A DNA stretch of 64,000 bases from the NCBI GenBank assembly GCA_009760855.2, contig WPIO01000043.1, positions 1,550,001-1,614,000 on the forward strand, in the 5' to 3' direction. This DNA comes from Cristatella mucedo (lineage: Eukaryota; Bryozoa; Phylactolaemata; Cristatellidae). Positions 24,030 through 34,767 of this stretch are shown here, piece after piece (the stretch's first letter is position 1; each line of letters starts with the position of its first letter). The notes below the pieces were generated by a model. That model had not been told where the DNA came from. It did not search any database and worked only from the letters and a program-made list of their open reading frames with translations. Made by a program: the position numbers and the translations under genes.

Positions 24030-24870
24030 ATTTAATGGCCGCTACTGGTTACGTGCCTGTACCGGCTAGGGAGCCTGACCATAACATGGCTCACTGGCCT
24101 AAGCGTACACGTTTGAACTCTATTTATTACAACTTGATCAAAAATCAAAGCACCAGCAGGGTGCCTACAGACGGCTGGAACGAGGTCTTTCACTTGCTGC
24201 CGTTGATTTCATGGGCAAACCGGAAAGGCCGAGTCCATTATACTCGTAGGCGGTAGTAACGTGTGCGTAAGGTAGATTGGCTGTAATACTCTCGTTGAAG
24301 CTGGCCAATGTTTTTTGCAGCCGCTAAAAAGCGAAAGTAAGCTACTTGATTGAACAGGACACTTACGAGTGCTCTGGATAAGCATACTGCCGTCCATTCT
24401 ACCCTTGTACAGAGTCGTGAAGCTTCCTTCCAATTTACTAAAAAACTTCAAAAGATGCGCTGTGTAAAGTGCAGGCTTGAACGGCGTTTTAAAAAATTGA
24501 GGTTTGATGCAGATCTAATCAATTTCAAAGACGAGATTGACGGTGAACCAACGTTGAGTGTGAGATCATCATACTTGAATGCGAATCTTCTAGCCTCGTA
24601 TGGTTTTATTGTTTAGTGCGGGTTTATGGATTTATTGGTTTACGGGTTACATGGGATCATGGTTAAACGAGTTAATGTTTTTACAAGGTTGAGTCACAAC
24701 CGATACAGGAGCAGGTAGTGGGAAACAGAACGGAGGGGAGAGCGGCTGTGCGGCGTAGCGCTGCGAGCGTTGACAAAATACACACCGGCGTTGGAGCCCC
24801 GCCCCTCGGTGTCTGCATTTCGTCGTTTCTGTACCGGCGCGGGCTGGGTGCAGCTTACACACTTTGTCCA
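24030..24870 (+). mobile_element. Possible 3' part of an LTR element
   Basis: Two broken plus-strand open stretches (24035-24256 and 24350-24616, the second with Lys/Arg-rich KKLQKMRCVKCRLERRFKK) are followed by a T-rich GTTTATGG zone, a purine-rich zone (GGAGCAGGTAGTGGGAAACA) and a word string ending ATTTCGTCGTTTCTGTACC. The same order occurs at 15.33-15.53 kb after the pol relic, so this may be the 3' end of the same family. The protein stretches themselves are not recognised. Confidence 0.3.
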
Positions 24871-24894
24871 CTCATACCAATGCTAGTAGCAGTA

Positions 24895-26195
24895 GCGCAT
24901 TTGCTGGAGCGCACTCAGAGAACTCACACTCTTTCTAGGCGAATTGCGTTTGCAGCAAGAGAAGCCTGATCAAATGGTTAGCTGTAGCATTCTCAATGAT
25001 AACCGGCATAACGTGGTTAGGAGTGACATGCACAAAGTCAGCATGCAAATATGGTTAGTGGCTTCAGGAACAGTGCCAGCACGCATGAGCACACAAAGGA
25101 CGACTCACGTGGACCCACTATATGCTGTGATACGTGGATGCGTTTTTAGCTTCTTGTAAACGTAGTCAAGTCGGAAAATGTCGTGATGCCAGTCGGAAGT
25201 GAGCTCCAGGCTATGGAAGCATACTAATTAAAAGCACGACCTCCAAAAAACTCGAGGTCCGTCGGAGGTATGGCTAAACAATTCGAGTCAGAATAGCAGG
25301 TGGTACTATTCTTTGCCTGGTAGGGAAGTGGTTCTGACAGGTATGCTGGAGCCAGAGGATGAAGGGACCTAAAAGTGAGGCGACAGAACCTTAAAGTCGA
25401 AACGCCGCTTGATTGGGAGCCATTGCAGTTTGGCGAGAAATGGTGAGATGTGGCAATTGCAAAGTTCACGACAGACGAGCCTAGCTACAGAGTTTTTCAC
25501 TAGCTGTAAGTGCCTGAGTGCAGAGGCAACTAGTAGACTAGTAAGCAGTAAGTTACGGAAATCAAGATGAGGCGTCAAATGCATGGACCCATTTAGATGT
25601 GATATCCCTGTAAACAAGTCCGAGTTTTAGCAATGTCATGTAGCTGAAAGTAAGCAGACTTGATTGTGGAGCTGATGTGGTCGTCTAAAGAAAGGTCACT
25701 TTAGAACATGACACAGATTTCATGCAGATTTAACAGAAGATAAGCTGGCAGAGGCGATTGTGAGCGTTAGGTTTTCCAATTTCCGAACCACAGTTGGTTT
25801 CCCAATAAATAGTAAGATGGTTTTTATCATCACTGAGTTAATTTTAGTTTGCCGCCATCAATTTGCAGACATATTTAATAGATGCAGCATGGGAGTTGGG
25901 ATAATTTGAAGTGCTGGAGGGCTTGGAGAGATCAAAGCAAAAGTACAACTGAGTGCCATCTGCATAGAATAAAAGCTTAGGTTGTGCTTGGCCATCACAT
26001 TGGCAGGAGAGAGAGTTTTAACCGTGAAAGAACCAGACAAAACACTGATATCTTAGGTATTCCATACTTCAATTGTTCCTCGGATGATCGTTTTCCGTTC
26101 ACTTCAACACTACGGAGTTACCCACTGATATCGGACTTAAACCATTGAAGTGCAGTACTAGTGATGCCCAGGCGAGAAGAGAGGCGCTCAAGAAG
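24895..26195 (-). mobile_element. LINE-A fragment (3' UTR to mid RT)
   Basis: Long minus-strand copy. The 3' end is at about 24905 (GCGCACTCAGAGAACTCACA), the 3' UTR runs to 25200, and ORF2 remnants follow to about 26190, ending in the region that codes RLGxxGTALQWF in intact copies. Several frameshifts; no ORF longer than 90 codons remains. No tail or target duplication was identified. Confidence 0.85.
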
Positions 26196-27665
26196 CACTA
26201 CCGAGAGAATTTTCTGAAAACTTCGCAAGTCTGCTCTTCCTACTGCTGCAGAAGAAAAAACGTATGTTTGCTGTCATTGCATGCACATACTCTGGATGCA
26301 GCAATCCTGTCAATTAATATTTTGACATCACTTGCTCTAGCTACTTCGCGCTCAACTCCTTGGGTTTTCAGGAAGATTTCACCCTCTCTAAAATGCATTC
26401 TCAGTGTAACGGAAGACAGCTGTCACCAAGCCTAGATGCAGACCGCGCAGGTCGGCGATCGGTCTCGAAATCGCACTTCTCCCTTTGCATCTCCCAGTCC
26501 TCCAGGCAAATCCCTCAACCCCACAAATATTCTTTGAATGCCTCAGCCCTTTCTCGCAGCACAGCGTGCTGACTTCACACAGGAACGATTGCGGAGTGGC
26601 TCAGGCAGTCCACCGCAGATGGCTGCGTAGAGGGCCACTCCATCAGCAGGAACACAAACTACATTCTCATTCTCAATTGATTAATAAATGTCCTAAAAGA
26701 TGTTCATTCTTTTTATTGGAAACCGTAGCGTCCGTTATTGAGTTTCCATAACCCGAGACTCTCAACCGACTGATGATACCGAGTGACAAGAATTTATCAG
26801 GAAGCCAAAAAAAACAAGTCACTGCTCACAGCACGTGCTCTTTCCGATTCGATCCGATCCGATACGCGCTACGGTACGCTGCAAGTGTCCGTGCTGTTGC
26901 TGATAAGTTGATACAGTTCTTGCTCAGCGTACGCAAACAGAGGATGAAGAGATTAATATTTCTTAAAGCCCTAAATGAGGGTATTACAATTATTACACGC
27001 ATACATGTCGATAGGTGAAATAACCGTGTGCACAGGTCATGCTCATACACGGTATGTAGAGTGGCTTAGTTTGTAATAATTTACTCATTCACAAAATAAT
27101 ACGCATCACGAGCCATACACTACACAGCTGCTTATACTAACAAGTGGAATTGTAGCTTCAGAATACCACCAGAGGTAACGGCTTGTTGATTATCAGTTTC
27201 ATACTGACTAGCTTCAGAAACTTAGCTTCTTCCCGTGAAGTGACAGTACGTCTAAGACGGGAGATTCCTACCGACGTTCAAATCACGGGCTCAGTTCGTA
27301 CAATTCATCACTTGCCCAATTCTATCTGCGCCGTCTCGGATAGAGACGGCTAACAAGTGGTTGGTCAAACGCAGCCCCTTTGACCCCCTAGAGGCTTGCA
27401 GAGGTCCGTGGCAACGTCCGTGCAAGAGCCGAAGAGCCCGCTCACCAGATGTCGCCCCAGTTAGCTGTAGCCTTTACGGCAAGGTCGAAAAAGCAGCCTT
27501 ACCTCGAGATAGCCTGGGTTTCCAGCCGCCGGATGCGTTACTGTGACTGCCAAGTCGGTCTCGCAAGCGGAGAATTGTGCCGCCGAGGGGCTCCGAGAGA
27601 GCCGCCGGCGAGATATTACTGCCGGGTGCTGAGTGGATGCATACTGGAAGCAGCCCCCAGACACT
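26196..27665. other. No gene recognised
   Basis: Mixed-composition DNA with overlapping short ORFs. The GC content rises toward 27.4 kb. No domain was recognised. Confidence 0.4.
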
Positions 27666-27669
27666 GTAA

Positions 27670-28041
27670 CCACAGTCACAGCCATTTGCTTCGAAGCAAC
27701 GAAGCACTCATCGTCTGCCCAGCGATACTTTCGACTGCTATTGCCGACGAAAGAATTTCGCAGCTGTCGTTAATGACGATCCTTCGTACTCCTGTCATCC
27801 TGACGCAGGTTATCTCCACCTGCTGGACGACATTTATCCAAGTGGAGCGCAGCATCCGCACCAGTTTGGCAATGGTCGATGCTTGACAGATGCAGACATG
27901 CCTCTGCCTCAAACCGTTTGCTTGTGCAATGGGATGAGCAAGGCGCAGAAAACGGCAGTACGTCTGGCCAAGAGCCAAGAGGAGTTAAGAAAACTCAGGC
28001 ACACCGAAAACGCGACATGGCAACAGTTGCGAGTAGACTAG
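27670..28041 (+). other. Candidate coding segment with Cys-rich pattern, unrecognised
   Basis: Open for 123 codons without a Met start; a CCACAGTCACAG sequence just before could be a splice acceptor. The translation contains DCYCRRKNF, then DDPSYSCHPDAGYLHLLDDI, then FGNGRCL, then QTVCLCNG, then a charged helical end (AKSQEELRKLRHTEN). The spaced cysteines suggest a secreted or extracellular domain, but I recognise no family. No donor site was identified before the stop. It could be chance, because the other strand is also open here. Confidence 0.3.
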
Positions 28042-28105
28042 CGAAGCCTGAGCTCTCCTGAGCGGCCTGTTACATCCAATTCGCAAGAAGGCCTATCCCT
28101 AATGC

Positions 28106-28315
28106 CTAGGGCAAAGGCGTATCTTCTGATGGTGATGCCAAGCGGCAATCTTTGATGAGTTCTCTATGAATCTCGCCCAGCGGTTCGCCATACTTGATTT
28201 TTCCTTCGGCCGCTAACGCATCGAGGAGCTGGATTGAGAGTCTCGTATACATCTTTGTGGACCGCCTGTGGTGAACGCAGCCTTTTCTTTTCGCCAAGTT
28301 CTCTCACAGCTCAAA
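28106..28315 (-). other. Candidate minus-strand coding segment, unrecognised
   Basis: A minus-strand ORF of 63 codons from Met at 28297 (open a little further upstream) with a plausible amphipathic stretch (LSIQLLDALAAEGKIKYGE) and balanced composition. No domain recognised and no splice partners found. Confidence 0.2.
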
Positions 28316-28574
28316 GAAAGTTGTCAGGTGTGGCAATGACGTCATCGAAGAGCCGATCTTTGAGAGGCTGGCAGTGCAGCTCCATTTGGTTTGACTCTCG
28401 TATGAACTAATGCGAATCGCGAAACGCACGACGCAGGGATTAGCCGTCATGCCAGTGTGAGTCCGATCGTGGATGGATGCCTTGAATTTTCCATGCGAAA
28501 ATTTCTCAAACTCGACGACGGCTAAAAAAGTCACAGTAGAATGAACTAGTAGACGAGGCATGGTAAAATGAATT

Positions 28575-28820
<246 letters not shown>

Positions 28821-28959
28821 TACACGTGAATCTGGCAATAATAAGGCTTATTGAACTCTAGACATACGCTTTGCGCCATGTTCATTGTTGCTCCGGCTAA
28901 GATTGGCCAATCCTGAATTATTCTGAACAGACCTATTTCCGTCTTTGAATTCGGCAACC

Positions 28960-30205
28960 TAAGACCTGCTACATAAAACGATCGATGCAGCTTCGGCTAA
29001 AAGCTAGTTGCTCATCCGCGATCGGCACGGACGTACTCACTCGATAAGTTTTTCAGCCTAGATTTATTTGGGAGCATTGCTCATCAGAGTACCATCCGCC
29101 GGACCGACTGCGACCGACTGACCGTCCGACTGCGGCCCTCTGTCATCGTGCTCATCGTCGCTCACTGCTCAGAGCTGCCCTTAGCGCGGTCTCGAGCTTC
29201 GCTCTGCGGCACATTTGCACGGCTGAGGAGCGCGCCTCGACGCCTCAGCGTCGTCTAAGGAGCCAAGCTAGCCGCCGTCTAGCTTTCCTATTTCGTCGTA
29301 ACTCTCCTGAAATAACTCTCCTGAAAGCCATATAATCCATAGAATTTGCTATTGAGAATGCTAGTCGAGATGCAACGACGTTGATGAGTGCAGACAAAAT
29401 TTCATAATTCACGTTCAACAAGCTCTCTAATCTGAATAATGGCATCAGTACCAAGCTCAAGAATGATTTGAAGCGTCACGGTGAAGTGCGAGTGAACAAG
29501 AATGCCACAAACTTCTCGCAGTCTAAAAATTTCATTTGTTGCACCGAAAAAGACCGCTATATTTCGTATGAAATCTAGGGTCTCGTCTACAAGGAGTTAA
29601 TGATGTAGGAGTTGCCGTCGAATAGCCGTCAAATGATGCCGAAAGTGTGAACTTGTCTCTTCAAGAATATTGAATTTGTTGCTTTAAAAAGATGGATTTT
29701 CGAATGGAGTGGCGAAGCAAGACAGTTTCAAATGGGTCAAGTCCGAATTAACCCTCCCAGGAATTCTGGCCAGTGAACTAAAAGTCCCCAGACAATTTAA
29801 AACGCATATCTATACATTAAAAACATTCCTCCCCGCGCTAGAGAGCGGCCTCGGGTGACTTCTAGCGTGGTGTGGACCTTTACTTGATTTCTCCGTGATA
29901 CCTTTGGGTATTCCGCTGCTATCTTCGCTGTGACTAAGAATTTAAGAAGGTTTGAGAAGAAGGCGGAACAGCAAGTGCTCAATTGCGATCACGCTTACGG
30001 CCTCGAGGTTTCGTGATTAGTACACGATTTGTGTTGATGAAGTGCTTCCTAGCGGCAGACTGAATGAGGTTTACTCATGGACGCATGCTCAGAATACAGC
30101 CGATGTATGAAATTCGGCATAAAAGAATGTTTTTTAAATTAATATTCAAATTACCAAGTAAGATATAGAAATTGAAATGAATATGACATAAGGCAATTGT
30201 CACGT
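28960..30205. other. No gene recognised
   Basis: Contains a small CCGACTGCGACCGACTGACC-type internal duplication at 29098-29133. Otherwise no repeat or gene was recognised. Confidence 0.4.
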
Positions 30206-30209
30206 TGAT

Positions 30210-30335
30210 AATGTAATGTGTCTCCGTCTGTAACTCCACAAAGTCTTAAAGACCATGTGGGTGTCACGCAGGAGAGTTTTTTTTATAGCGCACTCACAGC
30301 CTAAGCGGCTTTCGGTACGCATTCGGTAGCCACTG
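30210..30335 (-). mobile_element. LINE-B 3' tip
   Basis: Minus-strand terminus: GTGTCTCCGTCTGTAACTCC, GGGTGTCACGCAGGAGAGTT, and CGGTACGCATTCGGTAGCCA, after which the match stops. Confidence 0.85.
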
Positions 30336-30339
30336 CAGT

Positions 30340-30935
30340 GTCCCATCAGCAGCTTCGGCTTTCTGACGCAGTGGTTCGAAGCGATAGCCGAGGTGCTGCC
30401 GATCGTCCACCGAGTGCGACCTTACGAACGCTCGCGGTCGAAGCTGTGTCAGTGCTCTTTAAGGAGCTGCATTATGCCATGTACATTGAACGTGCACCGC
30501 CTGTAGGAAAATTAAAAGACAGCTCCGATCTTTTAGCTCTCATCCTCGCTTCTTCGGTGAGCATCAAGTTCAAGGCTTGGGTATTGCCTACATCGAAGAC
30601 TGCATTTGTCCATTACTGCTGAAACGGCAGTACCATCGGCAAAAGCCATAGCATGGCTGATAATCATTATTCGCGACTAATTGATTGTGCAACATTACGC
30701 GATAAACAGTCAGTTGGTACTCCGGACTCGGCATGGGCAATTGTGCTGATTTGAGCTCCAGGCCATGGGCCACTCTTACGTATCTCCGACACTGTTTAAA
30801 GCCGGCTACCGTCCGCTGCAGTCAAATAGACTCGTCTACGTTATGGATAAAGAATTGCCATACAAAGGTGTGAGCGCTCGTAGTCGCATACTGTGTTTCT
30901 GCTAGTGTCAGCGTACCTGCACTGCATTGGTGCAG
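30340..30935. other. No gene recognised
   Basis: A 94-aa plus-strand ORF (30338-30622) has ordinary composition but no recognised motif. Not called as a gene. Confidence 0.35.
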
Positions 30936-30944
30936 AGCCCATAA

Positions 30945-31033
30945 ATCGAAAGCCGTGCTGCAGGGGAAAGATTGAAGGGGGGACGGGTGGCCACCGACGC
31001 GCTGGCAGCGGCTCTCTCAATGTCGAGTGGGAT
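30945..31033. repeat. GC-rich dispersed repeat, copy 1, left part
   Basis: Matches 47090-47150 (GGGACGGGTGGCCACCGACG here, GGGACGGGCTGCCATCAAAG there). The repeat is interrupted at 31033 by a LINE-A insertion and resumes near 32460. Confidence 0.6.
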
Positions 31034-32460
31034 TATAATAATAATAATAATAATATTGCACTTGATAAAGCGCCCTCAGAGAACTTAATCTCTTTCTAGG
31101 CGCTTTACATTTGCTGCAAAGTGATAAACAATAGAATAGTAAGTAAAATCATGCTTGAAAAACAAGCAAAATGAATAACATGGTTAGGGGTTACATGCAC
31201 TGGGTCAGCATGCAAATGTGGTTAGTGGCAGCATGAACAGTGTCAGCACGCATAAGCACATCGAGGACGAATCACAAGGACCCACTAAATGCTGTCCTAA
31301 ATAGGTATGTTTTTAAGTTTCTTTTAAATGTGGTCAGGTCAGGGGATGTTCTGATGCAGGTCGGGAGGGAGTTCCAGGCTGTGGGAGCATACGAGCTAAA
31401 TGCACGGTCTCCAAAGGATTTAAGGTTTGTACGAGGTATTTCTAGACTGTTGGATTCCGAAAAGCGAGTGGTACGATGCTTTGCCTGATGGGGTAGTATC
31501 TCTGAAAGATAGGCTGGAGCCATAGAATGAAGAGACCTAAAAGTGAGCGACAAAACCTTGAAGTCAATCCGTTGCTTGACTGGTAGCCAGTGCAGGTCGG
31601 CGAGAAGTGGAGTAATGTGGCAACTGCGACGCTCACGACAGACAAGCCTAGCTGCAGAGTTTTGCACCAGCTGCAATCGCCTGATCGCACATGCTGGTAG
31701 GCCAGTAAGCAGTGAGTTGCAGAAGTCGAGACGAGATGTCACGAATGCATGGACCAACTTGGACGTGGTATCCTTATCTAAACAAGCCCTAATTTTAGCA
31801 ATGTTATGAAGCTGAAAATAGGCTGATTTGACTGTGGAGCTGATGTGGTCGTCTAACGAGAGGTCGCTTTGGAATATGACACCTAGATTTCGAGCTGATG
31901 CAACTGGAGATATGCTGGCAGAGCCAATTTTGAAAGTCAGCCTTTCCAATTTCTGAATAACACTAGGTTTGCCCATAACTAGTAAGTTAGTTTTATCATC
32001 GTTTAGTTTTAGAAAAATTTGCTGCCATCCATGATCGGATGTCATCAATGCATGCAGCAAGTGAGTTGAGAGAATTTGAGGTGCTCGAAAGCTGGGAGGG
32101 ATCAAAGCAAAGGTACAACTGAGTGTCATCCGCATAGAAGTGAAAGCCTAGATTGTGCTTGGCAATCACATCAGCGAGAGGGAGAGTATAAACGGTGAAA
32201 AGGACCGGACCTAGCACAGAGCCCTGAGGTACTCCATATTTTAGAGGTACTTCAGATGATCTTTGTCCATTCACGTCAACACTCTGGAGTCTCCCACTGA
32301 GATAGGACCTGAACCACTGCAGAGCAGTGCCAGTGATGCCCAGGCGAGATGAGAGGCGCTCTAGAAGTACTTTGTGATCGATGGTATCAAAAGCTGCCGA
32401 AAGATCGAGCAAAACAAGAAGAGACACTCTACCCATGTCTGCATTCCTAAGTAGGTCGGT
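31033..32460 (-). mobile_element. LINE-A insertion (RT half of ORF2 to 3' tail)
   Basis: The (AAT)n tail is at 31035-31054, the 3' UTR to about 31270, then ORF2. The RT core is legible: LLVLLDLSAAFDTIDHKVL, YGVPQGSVLGPVLFTVY and FHFYADDTQLYLC, followed by the thumb and C-terminal region ending RTAFSGSL. A single extra A in an A-run at about 32012-32016 shifts the frame. 5'-truncated at about 32460, where the host GC-rich repeat resumes. Very similar to the copy at 59-61 kb, so recent. Confidence 0.92.
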
Positions 32461-32461
32461 T

Positions 32462-32905
32462 TTGGCGGTCTGGCTGTCCTGTTCCAGGCTAGGTAGGTAA
32501 TCACTAGTCGCTTTTTGACCGCACCTGCCTAAAAATGGCGGCACCATAGATCGCCCTCACTGGCGCTTCACATATGCCTCGAGGCTCGAGCCCACGACCT
32601 CAGTCAGACCTTGGTCGGGGCGAGCACCTTAACCGCTAGACCAATCACCGGCTAGTGGCGTACGCGGTGAGTGGTTCGGAGCTGGTGACAGCAGGCGATG
32701 CAGCTACGCCTGCTGCAGCAGCCGATGCCGCCGTCTGCCGCCGCCACCCACCACGGCAACGGGCGCTCACATACGCCGCCAATGGAGCCGCCCACCAGGA
32801 CCGGGAAACCATCAACCGCTACCACCGCCGCAGCCGCCCAATCCCTATGAATCCCGCCGGAGCCGCCGAACGGGTGAAGGTGAATGTAACTCATTTTTAA
32901 ACCGC
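32462..32905. repeat. GC-rich dispersed repeat, copy 1, right part (carries SINE-1)
   Basis: TGGCTGTCCTGTTCCAGGCT and GGCGATGCAGCTACGCCTGC match the second copy at 47.16-47.55 kb. Rich in GCC/CCG triplets. A SINE-1 lies inside at 32555-32650. The open frames here differ between the two copies, so I do not call a protein. Confidence 0.6.
32555..32650 (-). mobile_element. SINE-1 tRNA-like head
   Basis: On the minus strand it reads TGGTCTAGCGGTTAAGG (A-box region) then GTGGGCTCGAGCCTCGAG (B-box region), as in a tRNA-derived SINE. The LINE-like tail is largely missing: only GGCGCTTCACATATGCC-type sequence remains on the left. Confidence 0.75.
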
Positions 32906-34765
32906 AACCGACAAGGAAGCTTACCAATTCACCAATCTCTGCTAAGATGCAGCTAGGCGCACTGCAGCAGCCCACTGGGACAGATTATGTAAAATCTCAC
33001 TCCCCGTGGCACCCTTGTTTGGATGCAAATATGTTTTGAAGAAGTAGAAAATTAAGATTTCAAGGACTGAAATAATCAAAACATCAGTTATCCAATAGGA
33101 AATGGGCTGGGCGGTACGAACGTTGGTGGAGCTTCAAAAAACCTTCAAATTGAAGAAGCCGCCGCATGCACTCTGAGTATAAGAGCAATTGAGAGCAAAC
33201 AAACGAACAGAGAAATGCTGGGAATCAGCTTTATGCGATCGCACGTTATTCCGTGAACTTTTTTGCGAATGTGCAGATATTCAGATTACCATACGTTCAT
33301 GGTGTCCCTGATTTCTGATAAACGTGTGCTTCTATTCACTGAGGGTCTGGAGAGCTGAACGACTTTTAAATAATTACGACTTCTTCATCGCTAATAGAGG
33401 CTTTAGGATGTATACAAATATTATTAATTTGATTTACCCTAGCATTTATTACTCGGTTTTAATTTAGAGTGCAACTTTCAGTCGTGTAATGTATAAGACG
33501 CATACTAAATCATATGACTGCCATTTAAAGTTTACGGTAAATTTTACTGAGCACTGATCCTTCTACCTTAATGTACAATTAAGAACTTGGAGGTTTTCGC
33601 AGTTTCAAGCTATGCTATAATTTGGTGCGAATTTAAGACGATTTGACATATAGGTTTTGGAAAGTCTTCGAGCGGGTTTCGGATGCTTTTACCAGATGAT
33701 GATATCTTGGGGTAGATTTTGCGAATATTTAGGATTTTCCTAAGCAGCTACGTCTTTGATATTGGCCTTTTTTGGTTATTTCGCCTCACTGACGGCTAAC
33801 GTCATTCCGTGAAACAAGTGACGTCTTTTTAATCTAGTCCGGCTTCCATTTCTTTCACTATAACTCCGACGATTAGCCCATAGGAAAAAGTTACTGGAAA
33901 TGACAACTGCACTAACTAGGCGTTCATTGCTAGCGTAATAAAATCCTAGAATGTCTGACCCTCGTCCAATTTGGGGATAACTCTAGAAAATGCAGGGATG
34001 GTAAATAGCATTTGGCCGCCTCATCTATATAAAGTCCGGCTTTCATTTTTTCATTATAACCGTGCTAATACGGGCACAATAAATGCACTTTGATGATGCA
34101 GACAAAAAGACTTTAAATCGATGATTTACGCCATTTTTGAATAACTAGGAGGACGTCGTGTGAGCGTTGATTTGTTGTAGGCTTTCCGTTTTTCTAGTGG
34201 GTAGGTATCGCTACTATGCAACCGCGGATAATTAAGAGGTTCCCATTCTGCACAAGCGCCAGCAGCGTGGTCAGAGACTAGCGAATGATATCCATGCACA
34301 TGTGTAGGGTCAGCCACACAAAGCTACGCCCTACCATTTCAACAGAAACCTCAGCATTATACTTATCTGCATCCTTGCGTCTTCTCTCTTCTAAAACAAC
34401 AGAGATACGCTTGTAGTCATCACGCGGCCGCCGCTACAGATTGAGGTTAACGAGCAGCGTTTCAGCATTGTTGTAATTTACTGCAGTCGTACCACAGATT
34501 CGTCGCAGCCGCCAGGCTACTGCCCGTCGCTGTCACCAGAGTTGCAATTTTGATGAATTGCCTAATCAGTAGTTAAAGTTTCGTTGCCGTCGCTCGCTGC
34601 ACAGAACGCCAGCCGACGAGCAACACCACCAGTTCATTCTACTACGCACCGAGATGGGGGAAGGACAACTGCCGCCCGCCGCCGTCCATCCTAACCGGCG
34701 CTTCCGCTGTCTGCGGATCGGGAATGCTGCGCTCTGATTCGTGCGCGTTGTGGCTAACGGGTTCG
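32906..34765. other. No gene recognised
   Basis: AT-rich to 34.4 kb, then a GC-richer stretch at 34.5-34.75 kb. No coding frame is convincing. Confidence 0.4.
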
Positions 34766-34767
34766 AC

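Noticed and set aside
32655-32975. Protein-coding frames in the GC-rich repeat
   Set aside because: Frames are not maintained between the two copies (32.7 and 47.4 kb) and both strands are open from composition.
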